From contig NZ_NOXS01000030.1 of the NCBI RefSeq assembly GCF_002251735.1, forward strand, positions 124,001 to 188,000: DNA of 64,000 bases, written 5' to 3'. The DNA is from Elstera cyanobacteriorum. GTDB taxonomy: Bacteria; Pseudomonadota; Alphaproteobacteria; Elsterales; Elsteraceae. The notes under the pieces are model-generated. The model did no database searches. It was not told the DNA's origin and saw nothing but the letters and a program-made list of their open reading frames with translations. Below are positions 38,770 through 48,834 of this stretch, in pieces (positions within the stretch are counted from its first letter, which is position 1; each line of letters starts with the position of its first letter). The translations under genes and the position numbers were made by a program.

Positions 38770-40041
38770 CTATTTCCCCAAAGCCCGCCAGCCGATGTCG
38801 CGGCGGCAGAAGCCGTCGGCCCAGTCGATGAGATCGACGGCCTGATAGGCGCGGGTCCGCGCTTCGATTAGATCGGTGCCCGTCGCCGTCACGGCCAGCA
38901 CCCGCCCACCATTACCGACGATCCCGGCGTCGGTCTGTTTGGTTCCGGCGTGAAAGACGGTGACGCCCGGCACGCTGCCCGCCGCGTCGAACCCTTGAAT
39001 CACCCCGCCCTTCTTGGGTTCCCCCGGATACCCTTGCCCGGCCAGAATAACGGTGAGGGAGGGGGCGGCGCCCCAAAGCAACGTTACGTCATCGAGATGA
39101 CCGTTGCGCGAGGCCAACAGCGCCGGAAGCAGGTCGGAGGTCAGGCGCGGCAGAATCGTCTGGCATTCGGGATCGCCGAAGCGGACGTTATATTCGATCA
39201 AGCGCGGCCCTTTCGCCGTGATCATCAACCCGGCGAAGAGCACGCCCTTATAGGGGGTCTCGCGCGCCGCCATATGATCGAGCGTCGGCTGAATAATCGT
39301 CGCCATCACTTCGGCTTCCAGGGCCGGGGTGAAAATCGGCGCCGGGGAATAGGCGCCCATACCGCCGGTATTCGGCCCTTCGTCGCCATCGAACGCGCGC
39401 TTATGGTCCTGGGCGGCGGCCAACGGCACGGCATGGGTACCGTCGCAGAGCACGAAGAAGCTCACTTCCTCGCCCTCCATAAACTCTTCGATGACGAGTT
39501 CCGCGCCCGCCTTGCCGAATTTACCGTCTTCCATCGCCTCGGCAATCGCGGCTTCGGCCTCGGCCAGCGTCAACGCGACGGTAACGCCCTTCCCCGCCGC
39601 CAAACCATCGGTTTTCACGACAATCGGCGCGCCCTGTTCCCGCACATAGGCGCGCGCCGCCTCGGCATCGGTGAAGCGACGATAGGCGGCGGTCGGCACC
39701 CCGGCAGCAGCGACCACATCTTTCATAAAGCCCTTGGAGCCTTCAAGCGCTGCAGCGGCTTGGCTCGGGCCGAAAGCCGCGATCCCCGCCGCTTCCAGCG
39801 CATCGACCAGCCCCAGGGTCAAAGGCTCTTCCGGCCCGACGACAACGAAGTCGATGGCCGATTGTTTTGCAAAAGCAACGATAGCAGGAACATCCGTGGC
39901 CGAAACCGGCACAAGATCAGCCACCTGGCCGATGCCGGGGTTGCCGGGGGCGCAGTAGAGCTTGGTCAAACGCGGGGAAGCCGCCAGTTTCCAACACAGG
40001 GCATGCTCGCGCCCGCCACCGCCGACAACCAGAATCTTCAC
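38770..40041 (-). CDS. purD: Phosphoribosylamine-glycine ligase
   Basis: Second step of purine synthesis, joining glycine to phosphoribosylamine with ATP. The 423-residue product has the N-terminal GGGGREHALCWKL, the ATP-grasp core (VVKTDGLAAGKGVTVA) and EYNVRFGDPECQ. Length is usual. The start is GTG at 40041 with AAGGGG upstream. It is 22 bases after pdxY on the same strand; the pairing has no obvious metabolic logic. Confidence 0.97.
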   Translation of the reverse strand: MKILVVGGGGREHALCWKLAASPRLTKLYCAPGNPGIGQVADLVPVSATDVPAIVAFAKQSAIDFVVVGPEEPLTLGLVDALEAAGIAAFGPSQAAAALEGSKGFMKDVVAAAGVPTAAYRRFTDAEAARAYVREQGAPIVVKTDGLAAGKGVTVALTLAEAEAAIAEAMEDGKFGKAGAELVIEEFMEGEEVSFFVLCDGTHAVPLAAAQDHKRAFDGDEGPNTGGMGAYSPAPIFTPALEAEVMATIIQPTLDHMAARETPYKGVLFAGLMITAKGPRLIEYNVRFGDPECQTILPRLTSDLLPALLASRNGHLDDVTLLWGAAPSLTVILAGQGYPGEPKKGGVIQGFDAAGSVPGVTVFHAGTKQTDAGIVGNGGRVLAVTATGTDLIEARTRAYQAVDLIDWADGFCRRDIGWRALGK

Positions 40042-40063
40042 CGGCTTTCCCCTTTTGCTATCT

Positions 40064-40936
40064 TTATATCAGTTCCGCAATGAAGCGGGTGCGCGCATCC
40101 ACCAGAAAGGGCAGCGCTTCGGTGAGGGCGAGGTCGGTTTGCCCGCGCTCGTCCGTCATCGCCAGCACCGGCACCATCGTTGCCGTCGCCCGCTCCAGCG
40201 CCGTGAGGGCATTGAGGGTGCGCAGGTAATAGCCAAGATAGAGCGCCGCAAACACATCGCCCGCCCCATCGAAGCGGCGGGCCAGGCGCGGCTGGCGGAC
40301 GCTCCAGGTGCCCTCCTCGCAGAACAGCAGCGTATCGATACTATCGTCCGGTACATCGGCGCCATCGTAGGAGGTGACGCAGACGATGCGCGGCCCGGTC
40401 GCCGCCATCCGGTCGCGCAAAGCCGCCACCGCCTCTTTGGTCTCACGCAAGCTACTGGGCTGGGCGCCGGTCAGAACCCCCAATTCGAAACGGTTCGGGG
40501 TAACGATATCAGCAAGCGGCACCAGCATATCGCGGAAGACGGCGGGCAGTTCTGGGCGCACATAGAGGCCCTCCCCCTGCGCTAAATCGGCATCGCCCAT
40601 CACGGGATCGCAGACATAAAAACAGGCGCCGTTTTGGCTGCGGATAGCGCCGACGGCCGCCGCCACGGTTGCGCCCATCCCGGGATCGCCGAGATAGCCC
40701 GATAAAACCGCCTCGCAGCGCGCAAACAAGCCCTGCGCCCCCAAACCTTCGACCAGCGCCGCCGCTTCGGCGGGCGGCACGCCCCGCCCCTTGAACTGGC
40801 CGCGCCCGGGATGGTTGGACAGAACGACCGTATTGACGGCCCAGACTTCCTGTCCCAGCGCCTGCAACGGCAGAACCGCCGCGCTATTGCCGACATGACC
40901 TTGGACGACCGACGACTGAAGCGAGAGAACGGGCAT
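40064..40936 (-). CDS. pdxY: Pyridoxal kinase PdxY
   Basis: A 290-residue ribokinase-fold enzyme that phosphorylates pyridoxal in B6 salvage. Blocks seen: SLQSSVVQGHVGNSAA at the N-terminus, YVCDPVMGD, DIVTPNRFELGVLTG, and the ATP/anion-hole segment FDGAGDVFAALYLGY. The start ATG at 40936 gives the family N-terminus MPVLSLQSSV; the longer frame to 41044 does not. It is divergent from sdhCDAB. Confidence 0.93.
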   Translation of the reverse strand: MPVLSLQSSVVQGHVGNSAAVLPLQALGQEVWAVNTVVLSNHPGRGQFKGRGVPPAEAAALVEGLGAQGLFARCEAVLSGYLGDPGMGATVAAAVGAIRSQNGACFYVCDPVMGDADLAQGEGLYVRPELPAVFRDMLVPLADIVTPNRFELGVLTGAQPSSLRETKEAVAALRDRMAATGPRIVCVTSYDGADVPDDSIDTLLFCEEGTWSVRQPRLARRFDGAGDVFAALYLGYYLRTLNALTALERATATMVPVLAMTDERGQTDLALTEALPFLVDARTRFIAELI

Positions 40937-41271
40937 GGCGCGGCCCTGACAGGGATGAAAACGAGCGATATTGCAAGCGCTTATAGGGCACCCCCCGCCC
41001 GACGCCAAGAAAAAGCCGTGGGTTCTGATGCCCGAAAACCGCATAGCAGCAGCTTTTCTGCGGCATTCTTGCTACATCGTGACGCATCATGAGCGGAAAA
41101 CCCAGGCCCGCCGCTGCGTTGACTTGCCCGGGGCATCGGTCTAGGTATTGTCCGCATTTCAATCAGCCGCGCAACGCTCCCGCACAAAAAGGAGCGAGCG
41201 GGGCGGACGATGCGATCGCTCAGGCCACGCCCGGCCCGCCCGGTCGCAGTCCTTGGGAAGGGGATCAGACT
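40937..41271. promoter_or_regulatory. Divergent pdxY/sdhC intergenic region
   Basis: These 335 bases hold the promoters for both directions. On the plus strand TTGACT (41119-41124) with TAGGTA 17 bases on, or TTGCCC (41124-41129) with TATTGT (41146-41151) 16 bases on, are possible sdh promoter boxes, about 120-150 bases before the sdhC ATG. A GGAAGGGG ribosome site stands before sdhC. I see no terminator, small RNA or conserved operator that I can name. Confidence 0.35.
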
Positions 41272-41652
41272 ATGGATGCTAAACGGCCCCTGTCGCCGCA
41301 CCTGCAAATCTATCGCCTGCCACTCACCGCCATCATGTCGATTTCGCACCGCGCGACCGGGGTTGCCCTGTCGGTCGGCACGCTGCTGCTGCTCTATTGG
41401 CTGGTGTCGGCCGCCTTGGGGCCGACGGCGTTTGCGACGGCACAATCGGTGATCGGGTCCTGGTTCGGACGGCTGCTGCTGTTCGGCTGGTCGGTGGCCT
41501 TGTTCTATCACCTCAGCAACGGTCTTCGGCATCTGCTTTGGGATGCGGGCTATGGCTTCACCTTGCCCGAGGTGGACCGCGCCAATATCGCCGTTCTCGG
41601 CGCCACGGCCGTTTTGACGCTCGCGACCTGGATCGCGGGCCTCGTGCTTTAA
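41272..41652 (+). CDS. sdhC: Succinate dehydrogenase cytochrome b556 subunit
   Basis: Membrane anchor of complex II binding haem b and ubiquinone. The 126-residue product has RPLSPHLQIYRLPLTAIMSI, the SISHRATG motif with quinone-site residues, three membrane spans, and the haem-ligand helix LFYHLSNGLRHLLWD. The ATG at 41272 follows GGAAGGGG. It is the first gene of sdhCDAB; the longer frame to 41089 is rejected. Confidence 0.95.
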   Translation: MDAKRPLSPHLQIYRLPLTAIMSISHRATGVALSVGTLLLLYWLVSAALGPTAFATAQSVIGSWFGRLLLFGWSVALFYHLSNGLRHLLWDAGYGFTLPEVDRANIAVLGATAVLTLATWIAGLVL

Positions 41653-41664
41653 AGGGGTAAGGCC

Positions 41665-42057
41665 ATGAACGCTTCGAACGGAATGCGGACGATGCTGGGC
41701 CGCGTGCGCGGCCTCGGCTCGGCAAAAAGCGGGTTCGCCCATTGGTGGGCGCAGCGGATGACGGCGCTGGCGCTGGTCCCCCTGCTGATCTGGTTTGTTA
41801 TCAGCATTATCGGCCTAATTGGTGCCGATCATGCCGCTTTCGTCGCCTGGGCTGGTCATCCGGTCAGCGGCGCGCTGCTGATCGCGCTCGTGATTGCGGT
41901 CTTCTACCACGCCGAACTCGGCTTGACCGTGGTGATTGAAGACTATGTTCACGAGGAAGTGGCCAAGATCCTGGCGCTGGTCGTCGTGCGGGGCCTTGCG
42001 GTCCTCGGCGGGTTGATCGGCGTCGTATCGGTGCTGAAGCTGATGGTGGGGAAATAA
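41665..42057 (+). CDS. sdhD: Succinate dehydrogenase hydrophobic anchor subunit
   Basis: Second membrane anchor of complex II. The 130-residue protein has a polar N-terminus with [20 protein letters not shown], three membrane spans and the helix [18 protein letters not shown], where a conserved His binds haem and the Asp-Tyr pair lines the quinone site. It starts 12 bases after sdhC and its stop is one base before sdhA. Confidence 0.95.
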   Translation: MNASNGMRTMLGRVRGLGSAKSGFAHWWAQRMTALALVPLLIWFVISIIGLIGADHAAFVAWAGHPVSGALLIALVIAVFYHAELGLTVVIEDYVHEEVAKILALVVVRGLAVLGGLIGVVSVLKLMVGK

Positions 42058-42058
42058 T

Positions 42059-43849
42059 ATGTCCCAGAGCTATAAGATCGTCGATCACACTTACGATGTC
42101 GTCGTGGTCGGCGCCGGCGGTGCGGGCTTGCGCGCCACGCTCGGCATGACGGCGGCGGGTCTCAAGACCGCCTGCGTGACGAAAGTTTTCCCGACCCGCT
42201 CCCACACGGTGGCAGCGCAGGGCGGGATTGGTGCCTCGCTCGCCAATATGGGTGACGATAACTGGCGCTACCATATGTACGATACCGTCAAAGGGTCGGA
42301 CTGGCTGGGCGACCAAGACGCGATTGAATACCTGTGCCGCAATGCAGTTCCGGCGGTGTACGAGCTTGAGCATTTCGGCGTGCCCTTCAGCCGCACCGAA
42401 GACGGTAAGATCTACCAGCGCCCCTTCGGCGGCCATACGCAGCGCTACGGCGAAGCGATGGCAAAGCGCGCCTGCGCGGCGGCCGACCGTACCGGCCATG
42501 CCATCTTGCACACGCTCTATCAGCAGTGCCTGAAGCATAAGGCGGAATTCTTTGTCGAGTATTTCGCGCTCGACCTAATCATGGATGACGATGGCGCCTG
42601 CCGGGGCGTCATGGCGCTGTGCATGGAAGACGGGGTGATCCACCGCTTCCGCGCGCATATGGTCGTGCTGGCGACGGGCGGCTATGGCCGCGCCTACTTC
42701 TCCTGCACCTCCGCCCATACCTGCACGGGCGACGGCAATGCGATGGTTCTGCGCGCTGGTCTGCCGCTACAAGACATGGAATTCGTGCAGTTCCACCCGA
42801 CGGGTATCTACGGGTCGGGTTGCTTGATCACCGAAGGTGCGCGCGGCGAAGGTGGGTATCTCACCAATTCCGCAGGCGAACGCTTTATGGAGCGCTACGC
42901 CCCCTCGGCCAAGGATCTCGCCAGCCGCGACGTGGTGAGCCGCGCCATGACGGTTGAAATCAACGAAGGTCGCGGCGTCGGCGCCGGTAAGGACCACATC
43001 ATGCTCCATCTGGAGCATCTGTCGCCGGAAACCCTGCACGAACGCCTGCCGGGCATCTCCGAAACCGCGAAGATTTTCGCGGGCGTCGATGTGACCAAGG
43101 AACCGATCCCGGTTCTGCCGACCGTCCATTACAATATGGGCGGTATTCCGACCAACTATATGGCCGAAGTCATCCGCCCGTCGGACGCCAACCCGGATGC
43201 GGTTGTGCCCGGCCTGATGGCCATTGGCGAAGCCGCCTGCGTGTCGGTCCACGGCGCCAACCGCCTCGGTACCAACTCGCTGATCGACCTCGTGGTGTTC
43301 GGTCGGGCCGCCGCCCACCGCGCCGCCGAAGTGGTGAAGCCGGGCGCGCCGCATAAGCCGCTGCCGGCGAATGCGGGCGACAATGCCCTGGCGCGTCTTG
43401 ACCGGATCCGCAACGCCAAGGGCAGCAGCTCGACGGCGACCCTGCGCGATCAGTTGCAGCGCACGATGCAGAAGCATGCGGCGGTGTTCCGCAATTCGGC
43501 CCTGCTGGCCGAAGGCGTGGTCAAGGTCAATGGCATCGCCAAGGCCCTCGATGATCTCGGCATTACCGACCGCTCGCTGATCTGGAACAGCGATCTGATC
43601 GAAGCCCTGGAACTCGATAATCTGGTCGGTCAGGCGCAGGCGACGATGGTGTCGGGCGAAGCCCGTAAAGAAAGCCGCGGCGCCCATGCCCATGACGACT
43701 TCCCCGACCGCGACGATGTGACCTGGATGAAGCATTCCGTCGCCTGGGTGGACGAGAATGCCAATGTCTCGCTCACCTACCGTCCGGTCCATATGTACAC
43801 TTTGACCGACGAGGCCGAAGTGTTCCCGCCCAAAGCGCGCGTTTACTAA
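42059..43849 (+). CDS. sdhA: Succinate dehydrogenase flavoprotein subunit
   Basis: Catalytic subunit oxidising succinate to fumarate. The 596-residue protein has the FAD dinucleotide fold ([17 protein letters not shown]), the covalent-FAD His in [12 protein letters not shown] (His49), the active-site [20 protein letters not shown], and the C-terminal [14 protein letters not shown]. Length is normal. It lies between sdhD and sdhB. Confidence 0.98.
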   Translation: MSQSYKIVDHTYDVVVVGAGGAGLRATLGMTAAGLKTACVTKVFPTRSHTVAAQGGIGASLANMGDDNWRYHMYDTVKGSDWLGDQDAIEYLCRNAVPAVYELEHFGVPFSRTEDGKIYQRPFGGHTQRYGEAMAKRACAAADRTGHAILHTLYQQCLKHKAEFFVEYFALDLIMDDDGACRGVMALCMEDGVIHRFRAHMVVLATGGYGRAYFSCTSAHTCTGDGNAMVLRAGLPLQDMEFVQFHPTGIYGSGCLITEGARGEGGYLTNSAGERFMERYAPSAKDLASRDVVSRAMTVEINEGRGVGAGKDHIMLHLEHLSPETLHERLPGISETAKIFAGVDVTKEPIPVLPTVHYNMGGIPTNYMAEVIRPSDANPDAVVPGLMAIGEAACVSVHGANRLGTNSLIDLVVFGRAAAHRAAEVVKPGAPHKPLPANAGDNALARLDRIRNAKGSSSTATLRDQLQRTMQKHAAVFRNSALLAEGVVKVNGIAKALDDLGITDRSLIWNSDLIEALELDNLVGQAQATMVSGEARKESRGAHAHDDFPDRDDVTWMKHSVAWVDENANVSLTYRPVHMYTLTDEAEVFPPKARVY

Positions 43850-43861
43850 GGGGATCGTCAC

Positions 43862-44638
43862 ATGGCCAAATTCTCGCTTCCCGCCCATTCGACGATCACC
43901 GAGGGCAAGACCTTCCCGGCGCCGGGGGCAACGCGCGTTAAGCGCTTCCGCCTCTATCGCTTCGACCCGGAAACCGGTCAGAACCCGCGCGTCGATACCT
44001 ATGAAGTCGATCTTGATAAATGCGGCCCGATGGTTCTGGACGCGCTGATCAAGATTAAGAACGAGATTGATCCGACCGTTACCTTCCGCCGCTCCTGCCG
44101 CGAAGGGATTTGCGGTTCGTGCGCGATGAATATCGACGGCACCAACACGCTGGCGTGCTTGAAGCCGATCGATGATATCGCCGGCGACGCCAAGGTCTAT
44201 CCGCTGCCGCACATGCCGGTGGTGAAGGATCTCGTCCCCGATCTATCGGTACCGTATGCGCAATATGCGTCTATCGAACCCTGGCTGAAGTCCGAAACCC
44301 TGCCGCCGCCCGACAAGGAACGGAAGCAGTCGGTCGAAGAACGCGCCAAGCTGGACGGTCTGTGGGAATGCATTCTGTGCTTCTGCTGCTCCACCTCCTG
44401 CCCAAGCTACTGGTGGAACGGCGACCGCTATCTTGGCCCGGCGATTCTGCTGCAAGCCTATCGTTGGCTGGCCGATAGCCGCGACGAGCATAAGGGCGAA
44501 CGGCTCGATAACCTCGAAGACCCGTTCCGCCTCTATCGTTGCCACACGATCATGAACTGCACCCGGACCTGCCCGAAGGGGCTTAACCCGGCCAAGGCCA
44601 TCGGCGAGATCAAGAAAATGATCGTGGCCCGCAACTAA
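43862..44638 (+). CDS. sdhB: Succinate dehydrogenase iron-sulfur subunit
   Basis: Electron-transfer subunit of complex II, 258 residues. Three iron-sulfur cluster motifs are seen: [15 protein letters not shown] with a later Cys for [2Fe-2S], [16 protein letters not shown], and [17 protein letters not shown] for the [4Fe-4S] and [3Fe-4S] clusters. It starts 12 bases after sdhA and ends just before an intrinsic terminator. Confidence 0.98.
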   Translation: MAKFSLPAHSTITEGKTFPAPGATRVKRFRLYRFDPETGQNPRVDTYEVDLDKCGPMVLDALIKIKNEIDPTVTFRRSCREGICGSCAMNIDGTNTLACLKPIDDIAGDAKVYPLPHMPVVKDLVPDLSVPYAQYASIEPWLKSETLPPPDKERKQSVEERAKLDGLWECILCFCCSTSCPSYWWNGDRYLGPAILLQAYRWLADSRDEHKGERLDNLEDPFRLYRCHTIMNCTRTCPKGLNPAKAIGEIKKMIVARN

Positions 44639-44662
44639 GCAGGCCTGTTCATCGTAGAGGAT

Positions 44663-44696
44663 AAAAGCCCTGGTCGCCTGGCGGTCGGGGCTTTTT
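44663..44696 (+). terminator. sdh operon terminator
   Basis: AAAAGCCC (44663-44670) pairs with GGGCTTTT (44688-44695), with an inner CGCC/GGCG stem and a terminal T-run (CTTTTT). It starts 24 bases after the sdhB stop and is a classical intrinsic terminator. Confidence 0.9.
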
Positions 44697-44748
44697 CATG
44701 TAAGACGGATTAAGGATTTTGTAAGAGAGGCAGGTCTAGGCTTTCCGT

Positions 44749-45528
44749 ATGAAACGCGCCCAAACGACCATCCAATTCTGCATTGTAAAGGCCGGATTAT
44801 TTTTTCGGTCTGTTTTGGGATTGATGGTCATATTATTTTCATATAGCCCCACGGTAAGTGCCAACTCCGACCAACGATTTCTTTTACTTGAAAGCTACCC
44901 CTGGGCTTTCTACGAAGACGATCAAATCCGTGGCGCCTCGATTGATTGGTTGGGCGATCTTGCCCGAAAGCACCATTTTGCGCTTACCCCCGTCGTCACG
45001 ACCTATGGCCGGGGGATCGAAATGATGAAGCGTGGGGAAATCGACTATATGGTGGCCCCCAATTCGGCCCGTTACCGCGACCTAAGCACGCCGGTCTTCC
45101 CGGTTTTGACCGTGCCGATGGTGCTGGTTGCCCGTCCGGGCATCAGCTTAACCGCGCCGGAAAATCTGATGGCGCTGAAATCCCTTGGCCTTGTCGGAGG
45201 CCTGACCTTCGACGAGATCACGTTGGACCCCGTGCCGCTACCGCCGACCGAAGACGTGCAGCCCGCCAGCGGGTTGCGGCGCATGTCCGCTGGGCGCTTG
45301 GACGCGCTGATCATCAGCAGCTTCGGCCTGCAGGCCGAAGCTGCCCGGCAGGATATTCCCATCCACCGCTGGCCGCAGCGGTCGATTGGCACGATCACCC
45401 TGTCGCTTTTTACCTCGGCCAAAGCCGCCGATAATCCACAGACCGTCGCCGTGCTGCGGGCGGTGAAAGAGGCGCGCGATACGCGCAGCTATCTGCCCTT
45501 CGTCGCCCGCTATCTGCCCCCCCAATGA
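44749..45528 (+). CDS. Periplasmic solute-binding-like protein (SBP family 3 type)
   Basis: A 259-residue protein with an N-terminal signal/hydrophobic segment (SVLGLMVILFSYSPTVSA) and a bilobed binding fold: LLLESYPWAFYEDDQIRGAS, IEMMKRGEIDYMVAPNSARY, then a hinge, and LRRMSAGRLDALIISSFGLQ. This is the pattern of polar amino-acid-type binding proteins, often found in sensors or as orphans. No transporter genes are next to it. The 5' end looks AT-richer than its neighbours. Confidence 0.78.
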   Translation: MKRAQTTIQFCIVKAGLFFRSVLGLMVILFSYSPTVSANSDQRFLLLESYPWAFYEDDQIRGASIDWLGDLARKHHFALTPVVTTYGRGIEMMKRGEIDYMVAPNSARYRDLSTPVFPVLTVPMVLVARPGISLTAPENLMALKSLGLVGGLTFDEITLDPVPLPPTEDVQPASGLRRMSAGRLDALIISSFGLQAEAARQDIPIHRWPQRSIGTITLSLFTSAKAADNPQTVAVLRAVKEARDTRSYLPFVARYLPPQ

Positions 45529-45639
45529 CGCCCCAGAATGATGCAATGCAGGAATGCGCACCGGGGGCGCGCCCTTCCCCCCGGTCCCGGACAGGGCTAC
45601 AAGCATTTCTAGCCTATCCTTAAGACCAGAAGCCCCGCC

Positions 45640-46806
45640 ATGCCGTTCAGCACGCCGATCGACGATGATCCCGACAGTCTTAGCACGGCCTCGCCGCTGG
45701 CGCGCTACCGCGCTGCGGTAAGGGCCGGGACGGTTCAGGAAGACCCGCTGCAAATCGACGCGCTAAAGCGGCTGGAGCTTTTACAGACCGAGCTTGCGGG
45801 CTATGTCCCCGCTGGGGCGGAGCCGCCACGCTGGCTGGGCTGGCTGAAGCGCGACCGCCGCCCGGTGCGCCCGAAGGGGCTTTATATCCACGGATCGGTC
45901 GGGCGCGGCAAATCGATGGTCATGGACCTCTTCTTCGCCGCCGCCCCGGTGCAGAAGAAACGGCGCGTGCATTTTCACGCCTTTATGGCCGAAATCCATG
46001 CCCGCCTGCATATTCTGCGGCGCGAACATAAGGACGGGCTGGCCGATCCTTTGGCCAAAGTCGCCGACGAGGTGGCCGCACAAACCTGGCTGCTATGCTT
46101 CGATGAATTCGTCGTCAACGACATTGCCGACGCGATGATCCTGGGGCGGCTGTTCCAAGCCCTCTTCGACCGGGGTCTCGTCATGGTCGCCACCTCCAAC
46201 TTCCCGCCGGGGATGCTGTATAAGGACGGGCTGCACCGCGACCGCTTCGAACCTTTCATCGCCCTCTTGGAACAGACGGTCGAGACCCTAACCCTCGACG
46301 GGCCGCGCGATTACCGCCGCCTGCGCCGCTTGGGCGAGCCGGTCTATTTCGCCCCCCTCGGGCCCGACACCAGCCGCGCCCTTGATGCCGCCTTCCTAGA
46401 TTTGACCGACGAAAAACGCGGCCAGCCGGATAGTATCAGCGTCCACGGTCGTACCGTTCCCGTGCCGCAAGCGGCGCGCGGCGTCGCGCGCTTCAATTTC
46501 GACGATCTCTGCGCAAAACCGCTTGGCGCGTCGGATTATCTCGCCCTGGCGCAAAAATATCACACGGTCATTCTCGATCATGTGCCGCTACTCTCGCCCG
46601 CCAATCACAATGAGGCGCGGCGCTTTATTACCCTGATCGATGCGCTCTACGAGGCGAAGACCAAGCTGATCATGGGGGCGGAAGCCTTGCCGGACGCGCT
46701 CTATCCCGATGGGCGCGGCGCGTTTGAATTCCAGCGCACCGCCAGCCGTTTGATGGAAATGCAAAGCGAGGATTACCGCCTGTTGCCCGCCACCGCGGCG
46801 GCGTAA
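45640..46806 (+). CDS. zapE: AFG1-family ATPase ZapE
   Basis: A 388-residue ATPase of the ZapE/AFG1 family, in E. coli tied to Z-ring constriction under stress. The P-loop GSVGRGKS is at residues 85-92, followed by MVMDLFF, KKRRVHFHAFM, the Walker B LLCFDEFVVNDIADAM and the sensor VMVATSNFPP. It ends with the family block FQRTASRLMEMQSEDY. It often lies near sdh or citrate-cycle genes in alphaproteobacteria. Confidence 0.93.
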   Translation: MPFSTPIDDDPDSLSTASPLARYRAAVRAGTVQEDPLQIDALKRLELLQTELAGYVPAGAEPPRWLGWLKRDRRPVRPKGLYIHGSVGRGKSMVMDLFFAAAPVQKKRRVHFHAFMAEIHARLHILRREHKDGLADPLAKVADEVAAQTWLLCFDEFVVNDIADAMILGRLFQALFDRGLVMVATSNFPPGMLYKDGLHRDRFEPFIALLEQTVETLTLDGPRDYRRLRRLGEPVYFAPLGPDTSRALDAAFLDLTDEKRGQPDSISVHGRTVPVPQAARGVARFNFDDLCAKPLGASDYLALAQKYHTVILDHVPLLSPANHNEARRFITLIDALYEAKTKLIMGAEALPDALYPDGRGAFEFQRTASRLMEMQSEDYRLLPATAAA

Positions 46807-46881
46807 ATTTCCACGGGTTGTTTTGGGCCGTCTCTGCTAACTTCCTACCTGTGTAATCGTTCGCTGCCCAGGGAGAGAGGC

Positions 46882-48795
46882 ATGACGCTGCGGTCGCGGG
46901 TAATCCTCTTCGTTACGATCATTACGCTAACCCTCGCACTGGGAATGGCCGCCACGCAGCTATGGCGGCAACAGATCAGCGAGAACCGCTTCGCGACCGC
47001 CACTATTCGCGGCCAAGACGTCCTGTGGCACAAGATCGTCGAGACGATCCACCTGAACCTCGAAGCCGATGCGCGCGGGCTGGAAACCGCCCCGGCGCTG
47101 CTGACCGCCCTGATCGCCCCCACCCCCGCCGCCGTGCGCCAGGCCATCGAAGGGCTTGCACCCAAAAGCGCAGATATTCTGGAAGTGCTAAGCCCGAAAG
47201 GCGAGGTGCTGTTCAGCACACAAACCGGCATGAACGCCACCAGCCTGCTGGATCAAGGCATGCAGCAAGCGGCCCTTGCCGGAACCGGACCGGTGCGGCG
47301 CTTGCAGCAAGACTCGAACCGCAAGTTCGCCATCGCCAGCGCTCTTCCACTGCGCCAGAACGGCCAGACGCTCGGTCTGCTGGTCGTCGCGCGCGACATT
47401 AAGGCGGCCCTCGACGCGGTGAAGACCAGCCTGGGTGGCGAGGTTGCGCTGCTCAACCTGCGCGGTCGCCTGCTGGAAGCGACCAACCCGGTTCTGTGGC
47501 AGGGCCTGAACACAATCCCCCGTCTGCGCGAAGCGGCGCTGGAGGAAGCGGCGACCGGCGGCAAGACCTATCAACTCACCGCGATGCCCTTGCGCGACGA
47601 TGTGGGCCGCCCGCTCGCCAGCTTGGTCGGGATCGCCGATATTTCCGCCGCCATCGCCCAGCGCGAAACCGTAAGCTGGGTGACGGGGGCCGGAACCCTG
47701 GCCTTCCTGCTACTAACCGTGCTCGTCTTGTCGCTTTATCTCGCCCGCTCCTTCAGCCCGCTGCGCAACGCTATTCAAGCGCTGGATGCCCTGAGCCGGG
47801 GGGATACCAACGTCGATCTCGAAGCCAGTTCCGCCCGCGATGAAATCGGCGCGATGGCGGGCGCGGTCGACCGGTTCCGCGACACAACCATCGTTGCGCA
47901 ACGCTTGGCCGAAGAGCGGGAAATCGCCACCCGCCGCCGCGAACGCCGCCACGAGCGCACCGAAACCGGCATCCGTAAGTTCAACAAGCGCTTCTTTGCC
48001 AGCATCGGCGAGCTGACCGACGCGGCACAGCAAATGTCGTCTGCCGCCGGAAAGCTCTCTACCCTCTCGAATAACGCCTCCGAACAAAGCGTGCAGGTGG
48101 CGGGCGCCGCCCATCAGGCGACGGCGAATGTCGGCGTTGTGGCCAAATCGGCGGAAGATCTGTTCCGGTCCATCCGCGATATCGCCGCGAAGGTTGAACA
48201 CTCCACCGCCATCGCCAACCGCGCCATGCGCGAGGCGGAGGAAACTAATATTAAGGTGCAGGGCCTGTCGGCCAGCGCCAGCCGCATTACCGAAGTCGTC
48301 GATATGATCAACGCCATCGCCCGGCAAACCCGCATGCTGGCGCTGAATGCCCGCGTTGAGGCGGAGCGAGCCGGGATTGCGGGCCGCAGCTTTGCGGTGG
48401 TCGCCCGCGAGGTGAAAGTGCTCGCCGATGAAACCGCCGGAATGACGGAAAAAATCGCCGAGCATATTACCTCGATCCAAGGGGCGACCGGCGAGACCAG
48501 CGGCGCGATCTCGCGCATCTCGGGCACAATCGACGATCTGAATGCCATCGCTACCGATATCGCCGCCGCCATCCAGCGCCAGGGCGAAACCACCGGCGAA
48601 ATCGCCAATAGCGCCACCGAAGCCTCGCAGGGCGTCGGCGAAGTCTCGGAAAAGATCGTTCAGGTTTCCGCCGCCTCGATGGAAACCGATATGGAAGCCA
48701 TGTCGCTGAACGATGTCGCCGCCGCCGTGATGCAGCAGATCGAAACCATGTCGCACGAAACGCAGAAGTTCTTCAAAACCCTGCGGCTGGCTTAA
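46882..48795 (+). CDS. Methyl-accepting chemotaxis protein with altered hairpin tip
   Basis: A 637-residue chemoreceptor: membrane span 1 (about residues 7-25), periplasmic sensing domain, membrane span 2 (about 266-290: GTLAFLLLTVLVLSLYLARS), HAMP domain (about 290-345), then a signalling domain to the end. The normally near-invariant tip reads RQTRMLALNARVEAERAGIA (about 482-501), differing from the [17 protein letters not shown] consensus at the Asn and the terminal Glu. Coupling to CheA/CheW may be altered. A good GGGAGAGAGG site precedes the ATG. No che genes are nearby. Confidence 0.9.
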   Translation: MTLRSRVILFVTIITLTLALGMAATQLWRQQISENRFATATIRGQDVLWHKIVETIHLNLEADARGLETAPALLTALIAPTPAAVRQAIEGLAPKSADILEVLSPKGEVLFSTQTGMNATSLLDQGMQQAALAGTGPVRRLQQDSNRKFAIASALPLRQNGQTLGLLVVARDIKAALDAVKTSLGGEVALLNLRGRLLEATNPVLWQGLNTIPRLREAALEEAATGGKTYQLTAMPLRDDVGRPLASLVGIADISAAIAQRETVSWVTGAGTLAFLLLTVLVLSLYLARSFSPLRNAIQALDALSRGDTNVDLEASSARDEIGAMAGAVDRFRDTTIVAQRLAEEREIATRRRERRHERTETGIRKFNKRFFASIGELTDAAQQMSSAAGKLSTLSNNASEQSVQVAGAAHQATANVGVVAKSAEDLFRSIRDIAAKVEHSTAIANRAMREAEETNIKVQGLSASASRITEVVDMINAIARQTRMLALNARVEAERAGIAGRSFAVVAREVKVLADETAGMTEKIAEHITSIQGATGETSGAISRISGTIDDLNAIATDIAAAIQRQGETTGEIANSATEASQGVGEVSEKIVQVSAASMETDMEAMSLNDVAAAVMQQIETMSHETQKFFKTLRLA

Positions 48796-48834
48796 GGAGC
48801 AATTGGCGCTGGGAATGCCCGGCCCTAACCGACC

